In this document: positions 16,930 through 25,568 of the stretch, piece by piece | How positions within the stretch are numbered: the stretch's first letter is position 1 | Layout: the number at the start of each line of letters is the position of its first letter | Source of the DNA: Kordiimonas pumila | Lineage (GTDB): Bacteria > Pseudomonadota > Alphaproteobacteria > Sphingomonadales > Kordiimonadaceae | Reading direction: 5' to 3' | Assembly (NCBI RefSeq): GCF_015240255.1 | Contig: NZ_CP061205.1 | Coordinates: forward strand, 2,687,501-2,751,500 | DNA: 64,000 bases | Made by a program: the position numbers and the translations under genes | Notes under the pieces: generated by a model | The model's input: only the letters and a program-made list of their open reading frames with translations | Database searches by the model: none | Told to the model about the DNA's origin: nothing

Positions 16930-18158
16930 GCGTTCCCCTCCTCTATGCCACTTCTACGGTGTATAGCTACAGCTGTTAAATCATCAGGCAAAGCTTCTGG
17001 CTGCGTATCAAAAAAGCGCGCAAGCAAGTTTGCCGTTAATTGGGTTCGACCCTTGGATTTCACGAGTTCCTTTACCCAGTCGATCAACCCGTCCTCGCCC
17101 AAAATAGCACCACCAGCCATCGGTGCTTCAATTAAAACATCAGAATAACAAAATATACTTTCGCCAACCTCAAGCCTGTCATTGTGATTTTCGTATTTTG
17201 GTTCCTTCAAAACGCCAACAGGTATGCCCGAACTATCAAGTAAGCGTACATTTGTGCCACTAATAATCATAGGGCGCGGTGCACCAGCCCCTGCATATGT
17301 TAATGTACCTGTTTCATAGTTTAAAACGGCATAAAACATAGTGCCAAACTGACCTAACTGAAAGCTTGCCTTCATGGCTTTGTTTAGTTCTGTCAGAAAT
17401 AACGCCGGGTCTGTCATTGTGTCTTTAAACCGAGCCATTGAGGCGTGCACACGGAATGTGTTCAATGCTGCAGCAACACCGTGACCGCTAATATCAAGCA
17501 CATAAAAACCCAGTTGATTATTAGGCAGAAGCCACCCGCCCCACAGATCACCCCCCAGTTCAAAGGAGGCCTTGTAATAGCTTTCAACAATTGTACGGGT
17601 TTCTTTTTCAATTTCAATCAAGCTTGCTTTCTCAGGCAACAGTGATCGTTGCATTTCCCGAGCCAACACCAATTCATTCTCAATACGTGCCCGAAAATCA
17701 CTAAGGCTATGTATTAAAAATTTATTTTCCAGATGCATCCGAACACGAGCCAGCAACTCAGGCTGGTTAATAGGCTTGGAAACAAAGTCTGTTGCGCCTG
17801 AATTAAACACCTCAACACGCTCTTCTGGCGCTTCGGAGGCCGATTGCACAAGAATTGGCAGGCTATTATATTTAGGGTCAGCACGCAGAGTACGGCAAAC
17901 TTCATAACCAGAAACTGTCGGCATATTCAGATCAAGCACTACTAGATCAGGCATAAACTCCTCGATCATCTTCAGTGCCTGATCTCCATCAGATGCATAA
18001 AGCAGATTCTCAAAGCCGCCGCGATTAAGACACAGCCCAATCATACGCTGCATAAGCACCATATCATCCACAATCAGGATTTTAGCGGCATGAACGCTGC
18101 TCGTTATTTCCTTGTCGCGCCCAGCGGCCTTATGCGGCGTCCCTGTTGTGTCTGCCAT
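16926..18158 (-). CDS. Receiver-SpoIIE phosphatase response regulator (RsbU-like)
   Basis: 410 residues. The N-terminal receiver (residues 25-145) has LVVLDLNMPTVSGYEV with the phospho-accepting Asp and FVSKPINQPELL with the conserved Lys. A linker helix (ELVLAREMQRSLLPE) leads to a PP2C/SpoIIE phosphatase: ELGGDLWGGW near residue 205, LDISGHGVAAAL near 222 and LPDDLTAVAI near the end, which hold the metal-binding Asp residues. The second Asp of the usual GGDxxD is replaced by Gly here (GGDLWG). Expected to dephosphorylate a STAS protein when the receiver is phosphorylated, perhaps by CheA of this operon (inference). Confidence 0.88.
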   Translation of the reverse strand: MADTTGTPHKAAGRDKEITSSVHAAKILIVDDMVLMQRMIGLCLNRGGFENLLYASDGDQALKMIEEFMPDLVVLDLNMPTVSGYEVCRTLRADPKYNSLPILVQSASEAPEERVEVFNSGATDFVSKPINQPELLARVRMHLENKFLIHSLSDFRARIENELVLAREMQRSLLPEKASLIEIEKETRTIVESYYKASFELGGDLWGGWLLPNNQLGFYVLDISGHGVAAALNTFRVHASMARFKDTMTDPALFLTELNKAMKASFQLGQFGTMFYAVLNYETGTLTYAGAGAPRPMIISGTNVRLLDSSGIPVGVLKEPKYENHNDRLEVGESIFCYSDVLIEAPMAGGAILGEDGLIDWVKELVKSKGRTQLTANLLARFFDTQPEALPDDLTAVAIHRRSGIEEGNA

Positions 18159-18192
18159 GAATACCCTTCCCTAAAACACACTAAGCCTGGCT

Positions 18193-18492
18193 TTAGCCTT
18201 CAAGAAGGTCTGAAAGTTTTGTCAATTTAAGCATACTGGCAACGTGGCCATGTGCACCTGTCACACCCAGTTTCCAACCATTTGTTTCAGCCTGTTCGCG
18301 TGCAATAAGGAACATACCAAGGCCTGCTGAATCAACCATTTCAACCTTCGACAAATCAAAGATACATTTTGTTAGATTTTGTTCATCAAGGTCTTTCAAT
18401 AGCTGACGAAATGTAACATTTTCAGAAAAAGTTATGTCACCCGTAAACCTGACAACAGCATTACCACCAGTATTTTCAATACGATATTCCAT
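18193..18492 (-). CDS. STAS-domain anti-sigma-antagonist-like protein (RsbV-like)
   Basis: 99-residue single STAS domain. KCIFDLSKVEMVDSAGLGMFLIAREQA carries the canonical DSAGLG loop whose Ser is phosphorylated by RsbW-type kinases. The start at ATG 18492 has AGGAG 6 bases upstream; the adjacent GTG would put it too close. It lies between the receptor-like gene and the RsbU-like gene, so the three proteins form a plausible phosphatase/STAS/kinase switch. Confidence 0.9.
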   Translation of the reverse strand: MEYRIENTGGNAVVRFTGDITFSENVTFRQLLKDLDEQNLTKCIFDLSKVEMVDSAGLGMFLIAREQAETNGWKLGVTGAHGHVASMLKLTKLSDLLEG

Positions 18493-18509
18493 CACAGACT
18501 CCTGTATAA

Positions 18510-19715
18510 TTAAAATAATTCAATATCATCATCGTCATCAAACGATGTATTCCCCCCACTTACAATAGCTTCAGTAGCCCCATCCTTTGGCACCGAAAAC
18601 ATCTCAATAGAATCATCAAAACTGGCGTCATCTTTGTTCGTTGTGTCACCTATATTTTTTAACACCATACTATTTGTAAAACGTTGACGCATTTCACCAA
18701 GAGAACAACTGGTAACAATACTATCAACCCAAATTTCCATACGCTCGCTATCTTCAGTCAGCTTGGAAACCCCTTCAATATTGAGGCTTTCCGATTCTAA
18801 TTTCCCTGTAAGGCCATGCAAAACGCTCATGGTTTTTTTCACACCATCAAGCTGTTGCTGCGTTTTATCCTGAAACTGAAACCGCTGGATCACACCAGAC
18901 ATATCGGCTTGTAGCTTCTGTGACATCTCAGAAGATTGAACCACTTTATCCTTGAAGCGGTCATTCTGTGCTACAAGACCGTGCATCATCTTTTCAATTC
19001 GGTCCTTGGCCTTTAAGTTACCGCTCATATCCAAACTAGCAATAGACTGAAGCTTCTCATGGCCTCGCTCTATGCCACCATGCACAGAATCAACTCTGGA
19101 CCGCAGAACACTTGCTAAATCATTGATATCTTTTGATAACTGCCGCACTTCATCTGCTACAACACCAAAACCTTTACCTGCCTCACCTGCGCGAGTTGCT
19201 TCAATCTTGGCGTTAAGAGCCAAAAGGTTCGTTTGTTTATTAATTTGCTCGATTTGCCCAATGTGTTTCACCACTTCATTCACATCAATAACAACATCAT
19301 CAAGTGCATAAACAAGGGTCATTGCCGTTTGTGATAAATGCAAAACATTGGTAATGCCTTCTGTGAACACCTCTTCCAGAAAGCCAATGATTTCGGGGAT
19401 GGTAAGCTGCTCGTTACCCAGATCAACAAGGGATGCAGCCTGCACAATCTCAGACATATTTTGCGACTGCAACTGCGCATTTTCGACCATTTTATGGAAC
19501 AAAGTGCTTAGATCAGATGTCGAATCCTCAACTAGTTTTGCAACCAGATCAACTTCCGTATCCAGCGTCACAAAACCACGGCCAACAACTTGGCTTAGTT
19601 CCACCCAGCTTTGCAAAGCATCTTTCAGCGCCGCCAGAGACGGCTGCATGACTGTTACTTCAGATGTCGTATCGCCATCCATAAATGGTGTTCCCTGTTC
19701 ACAAGTTATATCCAT
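18510..19715 (-). CDS. Soluble methyl-accepting-chemotaxis-type signalling protein
   Basis: 401 residues without membrane segments, HAMP or sensor domain. The centre carries an MCP hairpin tip, [24 protein letters not shown] near residues 165-188, followed by [16 protein letters not shown], so it could dock to CheA/CheW arrays. Flanking regions are long coiled-coil helices. The C-terminus ends in a run of acidic residues and IELF (DDDDDIELF), similar to the CheD C-terminus in the same operon. A start at ATG 19715 has GAGG 7 bases upstream. It may be a cytosolic receptor or an adaptor linking the array to the partner switch; its input is unknown. Confidence 0.85.
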   Translation of the reverse strand: MDITCEQGTPFMDGDTTSEVTVMQPSLAALKDALQSWVELSQVVGRGFVTLDTEVDLVAKLVEDSTSDLSTLFHKMVENAQLQSQNMSEIVQAASLVDLGNEQLTIPEIIGFLEEVFTEGITNVLHLSQTAMTLVYALDDVVIDVNEVVKHIGQIEQINKQTNLLALNAKIEATRAGEAGKGFGVVADEVRQLSKDINDLASVLRSRVDSVHGGIERGHEKLQSIASLDMSGNLKAKDRIEKMMHGLVAQNDRFKDKVVQSSEMSQKLQADMSGVIQRFQFQDKTQQQLDGVKKTMSVLHGLTGKLESESLNIEGVSKLTEDSERMEIWVDSIVTSCSLGEMRQRFTNSMVLKNIGDTTNKDDASFDDSIEMFSVPKDGATEAIVSGGNTSFDDDDDIELF

Positions 19716-19801
19716 ATAAAGGCCTCGTGACTATCTCATGTCGCTATGTTGCGACATTGTTCTTATCAGACCGTTAACTATGGGTGTTTTTTTTGATAAA
19801 A

Positions 19802-20839
19802 TCAGATAGGCCAGCATTGTTTCTCTATCGCGGCGGCAATTCTGGAAAGAGGCATCTCAACAACAACACCACCAACCTCCTTTGCGACACGTGGCATACC
19901 ATAAACCACGCACGAATCCTGAGACTGCCCAATTGTAAAAGCACCACTGCGCCTAAGATCAAGCATACCGCGTGCCCCATCACGCCCCATACCTGTTAAT
20001 ATAACAGCAATTACAGCACCCGTTACATTTGCCGCGATCGATTCAAACGCGGCATCAACACTGGGCTTGTGGCCAGAAACTTCCGCATCATTACCATGTT
20101 GAATAATATAATCATGGCCTTGCTTTACTATCCGCAGATGTGTGCCACCACGCGCTAAGTAGGCCGTGCCCTTTACCAGTTTCATACCATCTTCAGATTC
20201 AACCACAGTCATTCGCGAGGCGGTATCAAGCCTTGCGGCAAACCCCGCCGTATACGCCTCGGGCATGTGCTGCACAATAATGACCGGCGGGCTTTGTTTT
20301 GGTAACAGCGGCAAAATTTCTTTTATAGCAACAACACCTCCTGTTGAGGCGCCGATTGCAATCAGGTCAACCGCTGGTTCTGCCTCTATTTTTCGTGCTT
20401 GAATTCGTTTTAAGTTCACAGGAACTTGAATACGCGCAGTTGCAGCACCCTTAACCTTTGTAATAATATCATCCCTGATATCTTTAAAATTCGTTTGTAA
20501 ATTAGTTGTAGGCTTACCAATCACATCGTAAACACCAAGCTCAAGCGCCTTCAAGGATTGTGCTGTGCCTTCCTGCGTTAAAGAAGATATCATCACAACA
20601 GGCATTGGCCTTAATGTCATGATCTTTTCCAGAAAACTAAGCCCATCCATCTGGGGCATTTCAATATCAAGCGTTAAAACGTCCGGATTAAGTTCTTTTA
20701 TCATCGTGCGCGCAACAAGTGGGTTTTGCGCAACGCCAACCACTTCAATTTGTGGGTCAGAGGCCAAAATACTTGAAAGAATTTGCCGTACCAACGCAGA
20801 ATCGTCACAGATCAATACCCTTATTTTACCCAACCCCAT
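19802..20839 (-). CDS. cheB: Chemotaxis protein-glutamate methylesterase/glutamine deamidase CheB
   Basis: 345 residues. The receiver (residues 1-125) has VLICDDSALVRQIL, the phospho-accepting Asp in LTLDIEMPQMDGLSF and the Lys in VIGKPTTN. The C-terminal methylesterase has the catalytic triad region: Ser in IGASTGGVVAIKEIL near residue 163, His in VQHMPEAYTAGFAARL near 190 and Asp in LTGMGRDGARGM near 285. It removes methyl groups from receptor glutamates in adaptation. It follows cheD by 8 bases, with an AGAGG site before the ATG. Confidence 0.96.
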   Translation of the reverse strand: MGLGKIRVLICDDSALVRQILSSILASDPQIEVVGVAQNPLVARTMIKELNPDVLTLDIEMPQMDGLSFLEKIMTLRPMPVVMISSLTQEGTAQSLKALELGVYDVIGKPTTNLQTNFKDIRDDIITKVKGAATARIQVPVNLKRIQARKIEAEPAVDLIAIGASTGGVVAIKEILPLLPKQSPPVIIVQHMPEAYTAGFAARLDTASRMTVVESEDGMKLVKGTAYLARGGTHLRIVKQGHDYIIQHGNDAEVSGHKPSVDAAFESIAANVTGAVIAVILTGMGRDGARGMLDLRRSGAFTIGQSQDSCVVYGMPRVAKEVGGVVVEMPLSRIAAAIEKQCWPI

Positions 20840-20847
20840 ACGTGCCT

Positions 20848-21483
20848 CTAATCAAATAATTCAATATCACCGCCACTATCACGTTCTTTAGGCTGCATTT
20901 TTTTCTGATACGATGTTTCTTGATTAAACACCTGCCTGTCAGATGCCCTGCGCATAAGAAGTCGCTGAACTTTTCCCGTTTCAGGAAAATAATGAATGCG
21001 TCGCGCCATATCACCACGAAGGTCAACAGCAACAGGCCTGAAACCTTCGTTCTTCAAGTATTCTTCAACAAAGCTGGCATTTCTGTGCCCCACATCGCCG
21101 CCGCCGCCAATAACATTGGCACCGCCAAATACCTTTATTTCCATCCGTTCCCTAGGGCATCCTAGTTTCATAATATCATTGATCAGGACTTCCATCGCAT
21201 GGTTACCGTACCGCATAACAGCATTGGTAGCCCGCCAATCAGAAGCGTTCCCCTCAGGCAGCATGAAATGGTTCATTCCGCCTATCCCTGTTTCGGGGTC
21301 GCGGATGCAGGCCGCGACACAGCTACCAAGAACAGTCACCAGCATTTCGCTTGGCTCACCGGTTACATAGTGATCCCCCGGCAAAAGCTTAACAACCATA
21401 TGCTTGTATTTTGTATCAAAATACCGTCTTACCGTGGTGTCATTGCGGGGAGTGTTCCGCCTCTCATCTGTTTTTATAGCCAT
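20848..21483 (-). CDS. cheD: Chemoreceptor glutamine deamidase CheD
   Basis: 211 residues. Catalytic Cys in VLGSCVAACIRDPETG near residue 52, His in GGMNHFMLPEG near 71, and KVFGGANVIGGG near 120 complete the CheD active-site regions. It deamidates specific receptor glutamines. The C-terminal extension ends in GGDIELFD, sharing DIELF with the soluble receptor-like protein and resembling a CheR/CheB tether. The gene starts 5 bases after the cheR stop and ends 8 bases before cheB. Confidence 0.95.
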   Translation of the reverse strand: MAIKTDERRNTPRNDTTVRRYFDTKYKHMVVKLLPGDHYVTGEPSEMLVTVLGSCVAACIRDPETGIGGMNHFMLPEGNASDWRATNAVMRYGNHAMEVLINDIMKLGCPRERMEIKVFGGANVIGGGGDVGHRNASFVEEYLKNEGFRPVAVDLRGDMARRIHYFPETGKVQRLLMRRASDRQVFNQETSYQKKMQPKERDSGGDIELFD

Positions 21484-21488
21484 AGCGA

Positions 21489-22340
21489 TTATACACTCAC
21501 TTTCATTTGGTCCTTCATAATGAAAGATGACTTACCAACAGACACAAGGCGTGGATGACTTGCAACCAAAGCCTCGGCATGGCCAACATATAAAGTGCCG
21601 TTAGGCGTTAATAGATTAACAAACTTATCAATCAGTTTTTTCTGCGTTGGTGTATCAAAATAGATCATCACATTACGGCAAAAAATAACGTCAAAAGGCT
21701 TTTTAATCGGCCACTCTTCCATAAGATTTAGCTTTTTAAAGCTAATCATCTCTTTAAGTTCATCTGCCATGATTGCCTGATCATCGCTATATCGAACATA
21801 TTTTTTAGCAAGCCCTTCGGGAATGGATTCCGCTTCTTTTTTCCGGTAACGACCTGCCATGCCTGTGCTTAACATGTTTGTGTCAATATCAGTTGCCAGT
21901 ATCTGTGTTTTCCAGTTCTCTTTGGATGGCAACGATGCCTTTACCGTCATAGCAATGGAATAAGGCTCCATGCCAGAGGAACAGCCCGCCGACCAGACCC
22001 TGAAGGTGCGATCAAAAAGGTTGCGCCGGGCACCTTCCACCTTGGCAAGCAACACTTCCTGGCGCATGTGCTGAAAATGGTGACCTTCTCTGAAAAACCG
22101 GGTCAAATTTGTTGTCATGGCATTCACAAAGTCTGCCATTTCAACACTGCCTTCAGCGCTTTTCAAATAAGCCAAATAATCGCCAAAACTATCAAGCTCC
22201 AATGATCTAATACGCCGAGCAAGCCGGCTATATACCATTTCATACTTGCTTTCTTTTAGCGTGATCCCCGTTCTGTCGTAAACAATCTGGCGAAGGGCAT
22301 CAAACTCAGATTTTTTCAGCTTGAACTCACGTTCCTTCAT
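21489..22340 (-). CDS. cheR: Chemotaxis protein methyltransferase CheR
   Basis: 283 residues. An N-terminal helical domain (FKLKKSEFDALRQIVYDRTGITL) precedes the SAM methyltransferase domain: FRVWSAGCSSGMEPYSIAM near residue 112 (Met where Glu is more usual), ATDIDTNMLSTG near 150 and VIFCRNVMIYFD near 215. It adds methyl groups from SAM to receptor glutamates. The start at ATG 22340 (MKEREFKLKK) gives the usual N-terminus; the longer frame would add nine residues. Confidence 0.95.
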   Translation of the reverse strand: MKEREFKLKKSEFDALRQIVYDRTGITLKESKYEMVYSRLARRIRSLELDSFGDYLAYLKSAEGSVEMADFVNAMTTNLTRFFREGHHFQHMRQEVLLAKVEGARRNLFDRTFRVWSAGCSSGMEPYSIAMTVKASLPSKENWKTQILATDIDTNMLSTGMAGRYRKKEAESIPEGLAKKYVRYSDDQAIMADELKEMISFKKLNLMEEWPIKKPFDVIFCRNVMIYFDTPTQKKLIDKFVNLLTPNGTLYVGHAEALVASHPRLVSVGKSSFIMKDQMKVSV

Positions 22341-22405
22341 AGCCACTCTCTGGTAAAAGTTGCACAAGGTTAGCCTGAGGGGACATGCCCCTCATTCATT
22401 AGTTC

Positions 22406-24949
22406 TTAAAACTCAGCCCAGTCATCATCTTCATCAAATGAAGCGGCGGCTGGTGCCTTCGCCGCAGGCTTTGTTTTAGCGGGAGCCTTTATAGGGGCGC
22501 TAACCGGTGCTTTTGCTTTAGGGGCTGGGCTAAAACTGCCGCCTTCATCAATTTTAAAGAAGCCAATCCTTTCCATCATGATTTCGGCTTGCTCTTCAAG
22601 AGACCGTGCAGATGCAGCAGTTTCTTCAACAAGGGCAGAGTTTTGCTGGGTCATTTCATCCATTTCAGCAACAGCCCGGTTAATTTCACCAACACCGGTA
22701 GCCTGTTCCTGATTTGCAGAGGAAATGTCCGACATAAGGATCGTTACAGCCTTGATAGACTCAACAATTTGCTTAAGCTGTTCGCCAGCTTCATTCACAA
22801 GACCCACACCGTCTTTCACCTGAGAATTGGAATCAGCGATCAAGGCTTTAATATCTTTAGCGGCCTCTGACGACCGCTGAGCCAGCGCCCGCACCTCAGA
22901 AGCAACAACAGCAAAGCCTTTGCCTGCATCCCCTGCCCGTGCAGCCTCAACCGCAGCATTAAGAGCAAGAAGGTTGGTTTGGAATGCAATTTCATCAATT
23001 ACCACAATAATATCAGAAATTTTCTGTGAGGATGTTTCAATTTTTGACATGGCCGTTACAGCACGGTCAACAACCTCACCGCCCTTTTCTGCAACAGCAC
23101 GGGCACTTGTGCCTTTTTCATTGGCCTGTTTCGCATTATCAGCGTTTGCCTTAACCGCACTTTCCATTTCTTCCATAGAGGCGGCGGTTTCTTCTAGTGA
23201 CGAAGCTTGTTCCTCAGTTCTCTGCGACAAATCTGCACTGCCTGAAGCAATTTCAGTTGCTGCATTGCTCACTTCACCAGCCCCCATAATGATAGAGGTC
23301 ATCACTTCAGAAAGCTTTTCAGCTGTAAGGTTTGAGTTTTGCTTCAACTCATCAAATGTGCCGCGATAATCGTTTGTTATACGCTTGGTAAGGTCCCCTG
23401 CCGCAAGTGCACTCAACATGTTAGCTACATCCAACAGGCCTTCCTCACATGTTTCGGCAAACTGGTTAATACCTTCCGATACATTAAACATGAAACCGGT
23501 TTTGCCCGCCAGATTAACACGGGCACTTAAATTACCGGCGACCGCTGCATCAACCACTGCTTTAATTTCATCCTCAATTGAACGCTCTGCCGTGATATCT
23601 GCCCATTCCACAGATGTCCCGAAACGTTCGCCTTTGGAATCCACAACAGGGTTCGCTATTAAGCTAAACACACGTTTGCCAACCTTAATTTCTGTTTTAA
23701 AGGTGTCCGTAAGTGTGCCAAGCACGCGCCTTTGATGCGAAGGATCCTTATGGAACACATCAATATTGGAGCCCATGAGTTTATCCACACGAAAGTCTGG
23801 CAATGCCATCCGAATATCATCTTCGGCAACCTGCATCATATTCACCATACTGTCGTTCATATAGAAAATATTATAGTCAGTATCGGCAAGCATCATATTG
23901 GTGGTTGCACTATCAAGCGAAACCTTGATCTTGGCATTTTTAGCATTTTCCACGGCTTCAAGCTTAGCTGCCGTAATATCCGTTGCAAATTTCACCACCT
24001 TGAAAGGCTTACCATTCATATCTTTAATCGGGTTATAAGATGCCTGAATCCACACCTCTCTACCGCCTTTGCCCAGACGCTTATATTCTTTGGACTCAAA
24101 TTCGCCGCGATTAAGTTTATCCCAAAAAGCATGATATTCAGGGCTGGCGGCAAACTCTGGTTCAGCAAAAATGCGGTGGTGCTTGCCCACAACTTCCTCC
24201 AAACTATACCCCATAGTTTTAAGAAAATTCTCGTTAGCGTGCAAAATCGTACCGTCCATTTTGAACTCAATAACCGCTTGCGCTGCATTAATGGCCTCAA
24301 TCTGCCCAGCATAGTCAGCATTCAGCATTTTCTGCTCTGTAACATCAACCGCATATTTCACTACTTTAAAGGGCTTACCTTCAGCGTCAAAAATCGGGTT
24401 ATAGGATGCCTGAATCCATACTTCACGCCCTCCTTTGCCAAGGCGCTTATATTCTTGCGCTTCAAACTCACCACGATTAAGTTTATCCCATAAAGCTCGG
24501 TATTCAGCGCTTGCCGCGAACTCTGGTTCAGCAAAAATTCTGTGGTGTTTGCCTTGAATTTCAGACAGGGTATAGCCCAGCGTGTTTAAAAAGTTATCAT
24601 TGGCCGTTAGAATTGTCCCATCCATGCTAAACTCAATTACAGCCTGAGATCGTTTAATAGCCGCAACCTGCCCTTCAACATCTATGGCATGCAGTGTTTC
24701 TTCTGGTGTGGCCTCTGCCTGCTGGTTTTGCTGTGCTACAAAGTATGCAGCACCCACAAAAAGCAGCGCCGTTACAGCCCATTGTATTTGCGGTGACAAG
24801 CCATCAGCAAAGACATGCACCGACACCATGACAATAAAGGTAACCGCAAAAGTAATCCATATTTTGCTAGACAAAGAACTCAGCACGGCACCAACACCAT
24901 GCCCTGGCCCGTTACCACCAGTTACATTTGAAACACTAATATCCGCCAT
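22406..24949 (-). CDS. PAS-rich methyl-accepting chemotaxis protein
   Basis: 847 residues. Order: short polar N-terminus; two membrane helices ([33 protein letters not shown]) with almost no periplasmic loop; PAS1 and PAS2, which are close copies sharing [15 protein letters not shown] and [14 protein letters not shown]; a third PAS-like domain; HAMP-like helices; the MCP signalling hairpin with [21 protein letters not shown]; a Pro/Ala/Lys linker; and the C-terminal DDDWAEF, resembling a CheR-binding pentapeptide. The sensor faces the cytosol, so it probably senses redox, oxygen or energy state (inference). The ATG at 24949 has a GGAGG site 6 bases upstream. Confidence 0.94.
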   Translation of the reverse strand: MADISVSNVTGGNGPGHGVGAVLSSLSSKIWITFAVTFIVMVSVHVFADGLSPQIQWAVTALLFVGAAYFVAQQNQQAEATPEETLHAIDVEGQVAAIKRSQAVIEFSMDGTILTANDNFLNTLGYTLSEIQGKHHRIFAEPEFAASAEYRALWDKLNRGEFEAQEYKRLGKGGREVWIQASYNPIFDAEGKPFKVVKYAVDVTEQKMLNADYAGQIEAINAAQAVIEFKMDGTILHANENFLKTMGYSLEEVVGKHHRIFAEPEFAASPEYHAFWDKLNRGEFESKEYKRLGKGGREVWIQASYNPIKDMNGKPFKVVKFATDITAAKLEAVENAKNAKIKVSLDSATTNMMLADTDYNIFYMNDSMVNMMQVAEDDIRMALPDFRVDKLMGSNIDVFHKDPSHQRRVLGTLTDTFKTEIKVGKRVFSLIANPVVDSKGERFGTSVEWADITAERSIEDEIKAVVDAAVAGNLSARVNLAGKTGFMFNVSEGINQFAETCEEGLLDVANMLSALAAGDLTKRITNDYRGTFDELKQNSNLTAEKLSEVMTSIIMGAGEVSNAATEIASGSADLSQRTEEQASSLEETAASMEEMESAVKANADNAKQANEKGTSARAVAEKGGEVVDRAVTAMSKIETSSQKISDIIVVIDEIAFQTNLLALNAAVEAARAGDAGKGFAVVASEVRALAQRSSEAAKDIKALIADSNSQVKDGVGLVNEAGEQLKQIVESIKAVTILMSDISSANQEQATGVGEINRAVAEMDEMTQQNSALVEETAASARSLEEQAEIMMERIGFFKIDEGGSFSPAPKAKAPVSAPIKAPAKTKPAAKAPAAASFDEDDDWAEF

Positions 24950-24992
24950 TTTTCGCCTCCTAAGGGCTATAGATTCATTATATTTCTGTCTA

Positions 24993-25550
24993 TTAGCTCG
25001 CTGCTTTACCAGCATTCGCCACTATTTTTTCAATATCAAAGAGGCGCTCAATTTTAAGTAAAGCGACCATCCGTTCATGTACCGTAATGAGCCCATCAAG
25101 GAAGCGTTGTTCGCTACGCGCCTCTACCTCAGGTACCGGAAGAATTTCTTCTGTATTGATGGTTAAGATATCTGAAACCGCATCAACCAGCAGCCCCATG
25201 ATACGCTCGCCAACAGCCACAATAATAACAACGTGCAAAGGGCTGGCCGTGGTCAAACCGTGACCAAACCGGCAGCGCAGGTCAAATATGGGCACAATAA
25301 TACCGCGTAGATTGAGAACACCACGTACATATTCAGGCGTATTGGGAAGGGTGGTTACTTTAACCCAGCCCTGAATTTCCCGAACAGCCATAATATCTAT
25401 ACCGTATTCACTTTCATCAACTCGAAAAGATACAAACTGAACCAATTTTCCAGTTTCCACTTCCTGCCCAGAGTTAGCCGTTTCCAATCCAAGCAATCTG
25501 GGGTCGAACCCCTTTGGGACGGCGCTTTCAATGTTCTTTTGTTCAGTCAT
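24993..25550 (-). CDS. cheW: Chemotaxis coupling protein CheW
   Basis: 185 residues that link receptors to CheA. After a 35-residue N-terminal extension the CheW domain runs [49 protein letters not shown] near residue 75 and [11 protein letters not shown] near 135. AGAGG precedes the ATG by 6 bases. Located between cheA (18-base gap) and the receptor gene. Confidence 0.95.
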   Translation of the reverse strand: MTEQKNIESAVPKGFDPRLLGLETANSGQEVETGKLVQFVSFRVDESEYGIDIMAVREIQGWVKVTTLPNTPEYVRGVLNLRGIIVPIFDLRCRFGHGLTTASPLHVVIIVAVGERIMGLLVDAVSDILTINTEEILPVPEVEARSEQRFLDGLITVHERMVALLKIERLFDIEKIVANAGKAAS

Positions 25551-25568
25551 TGCAAGCCTCTCTCTTTC

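Noticed and set aside
23732-24493. Long plus-strand frame (253 codons) opposite the receptor gene
   Set aside because: It lies antisense to the PAS region, shows no family features, and arises from codon bias of the real gene.
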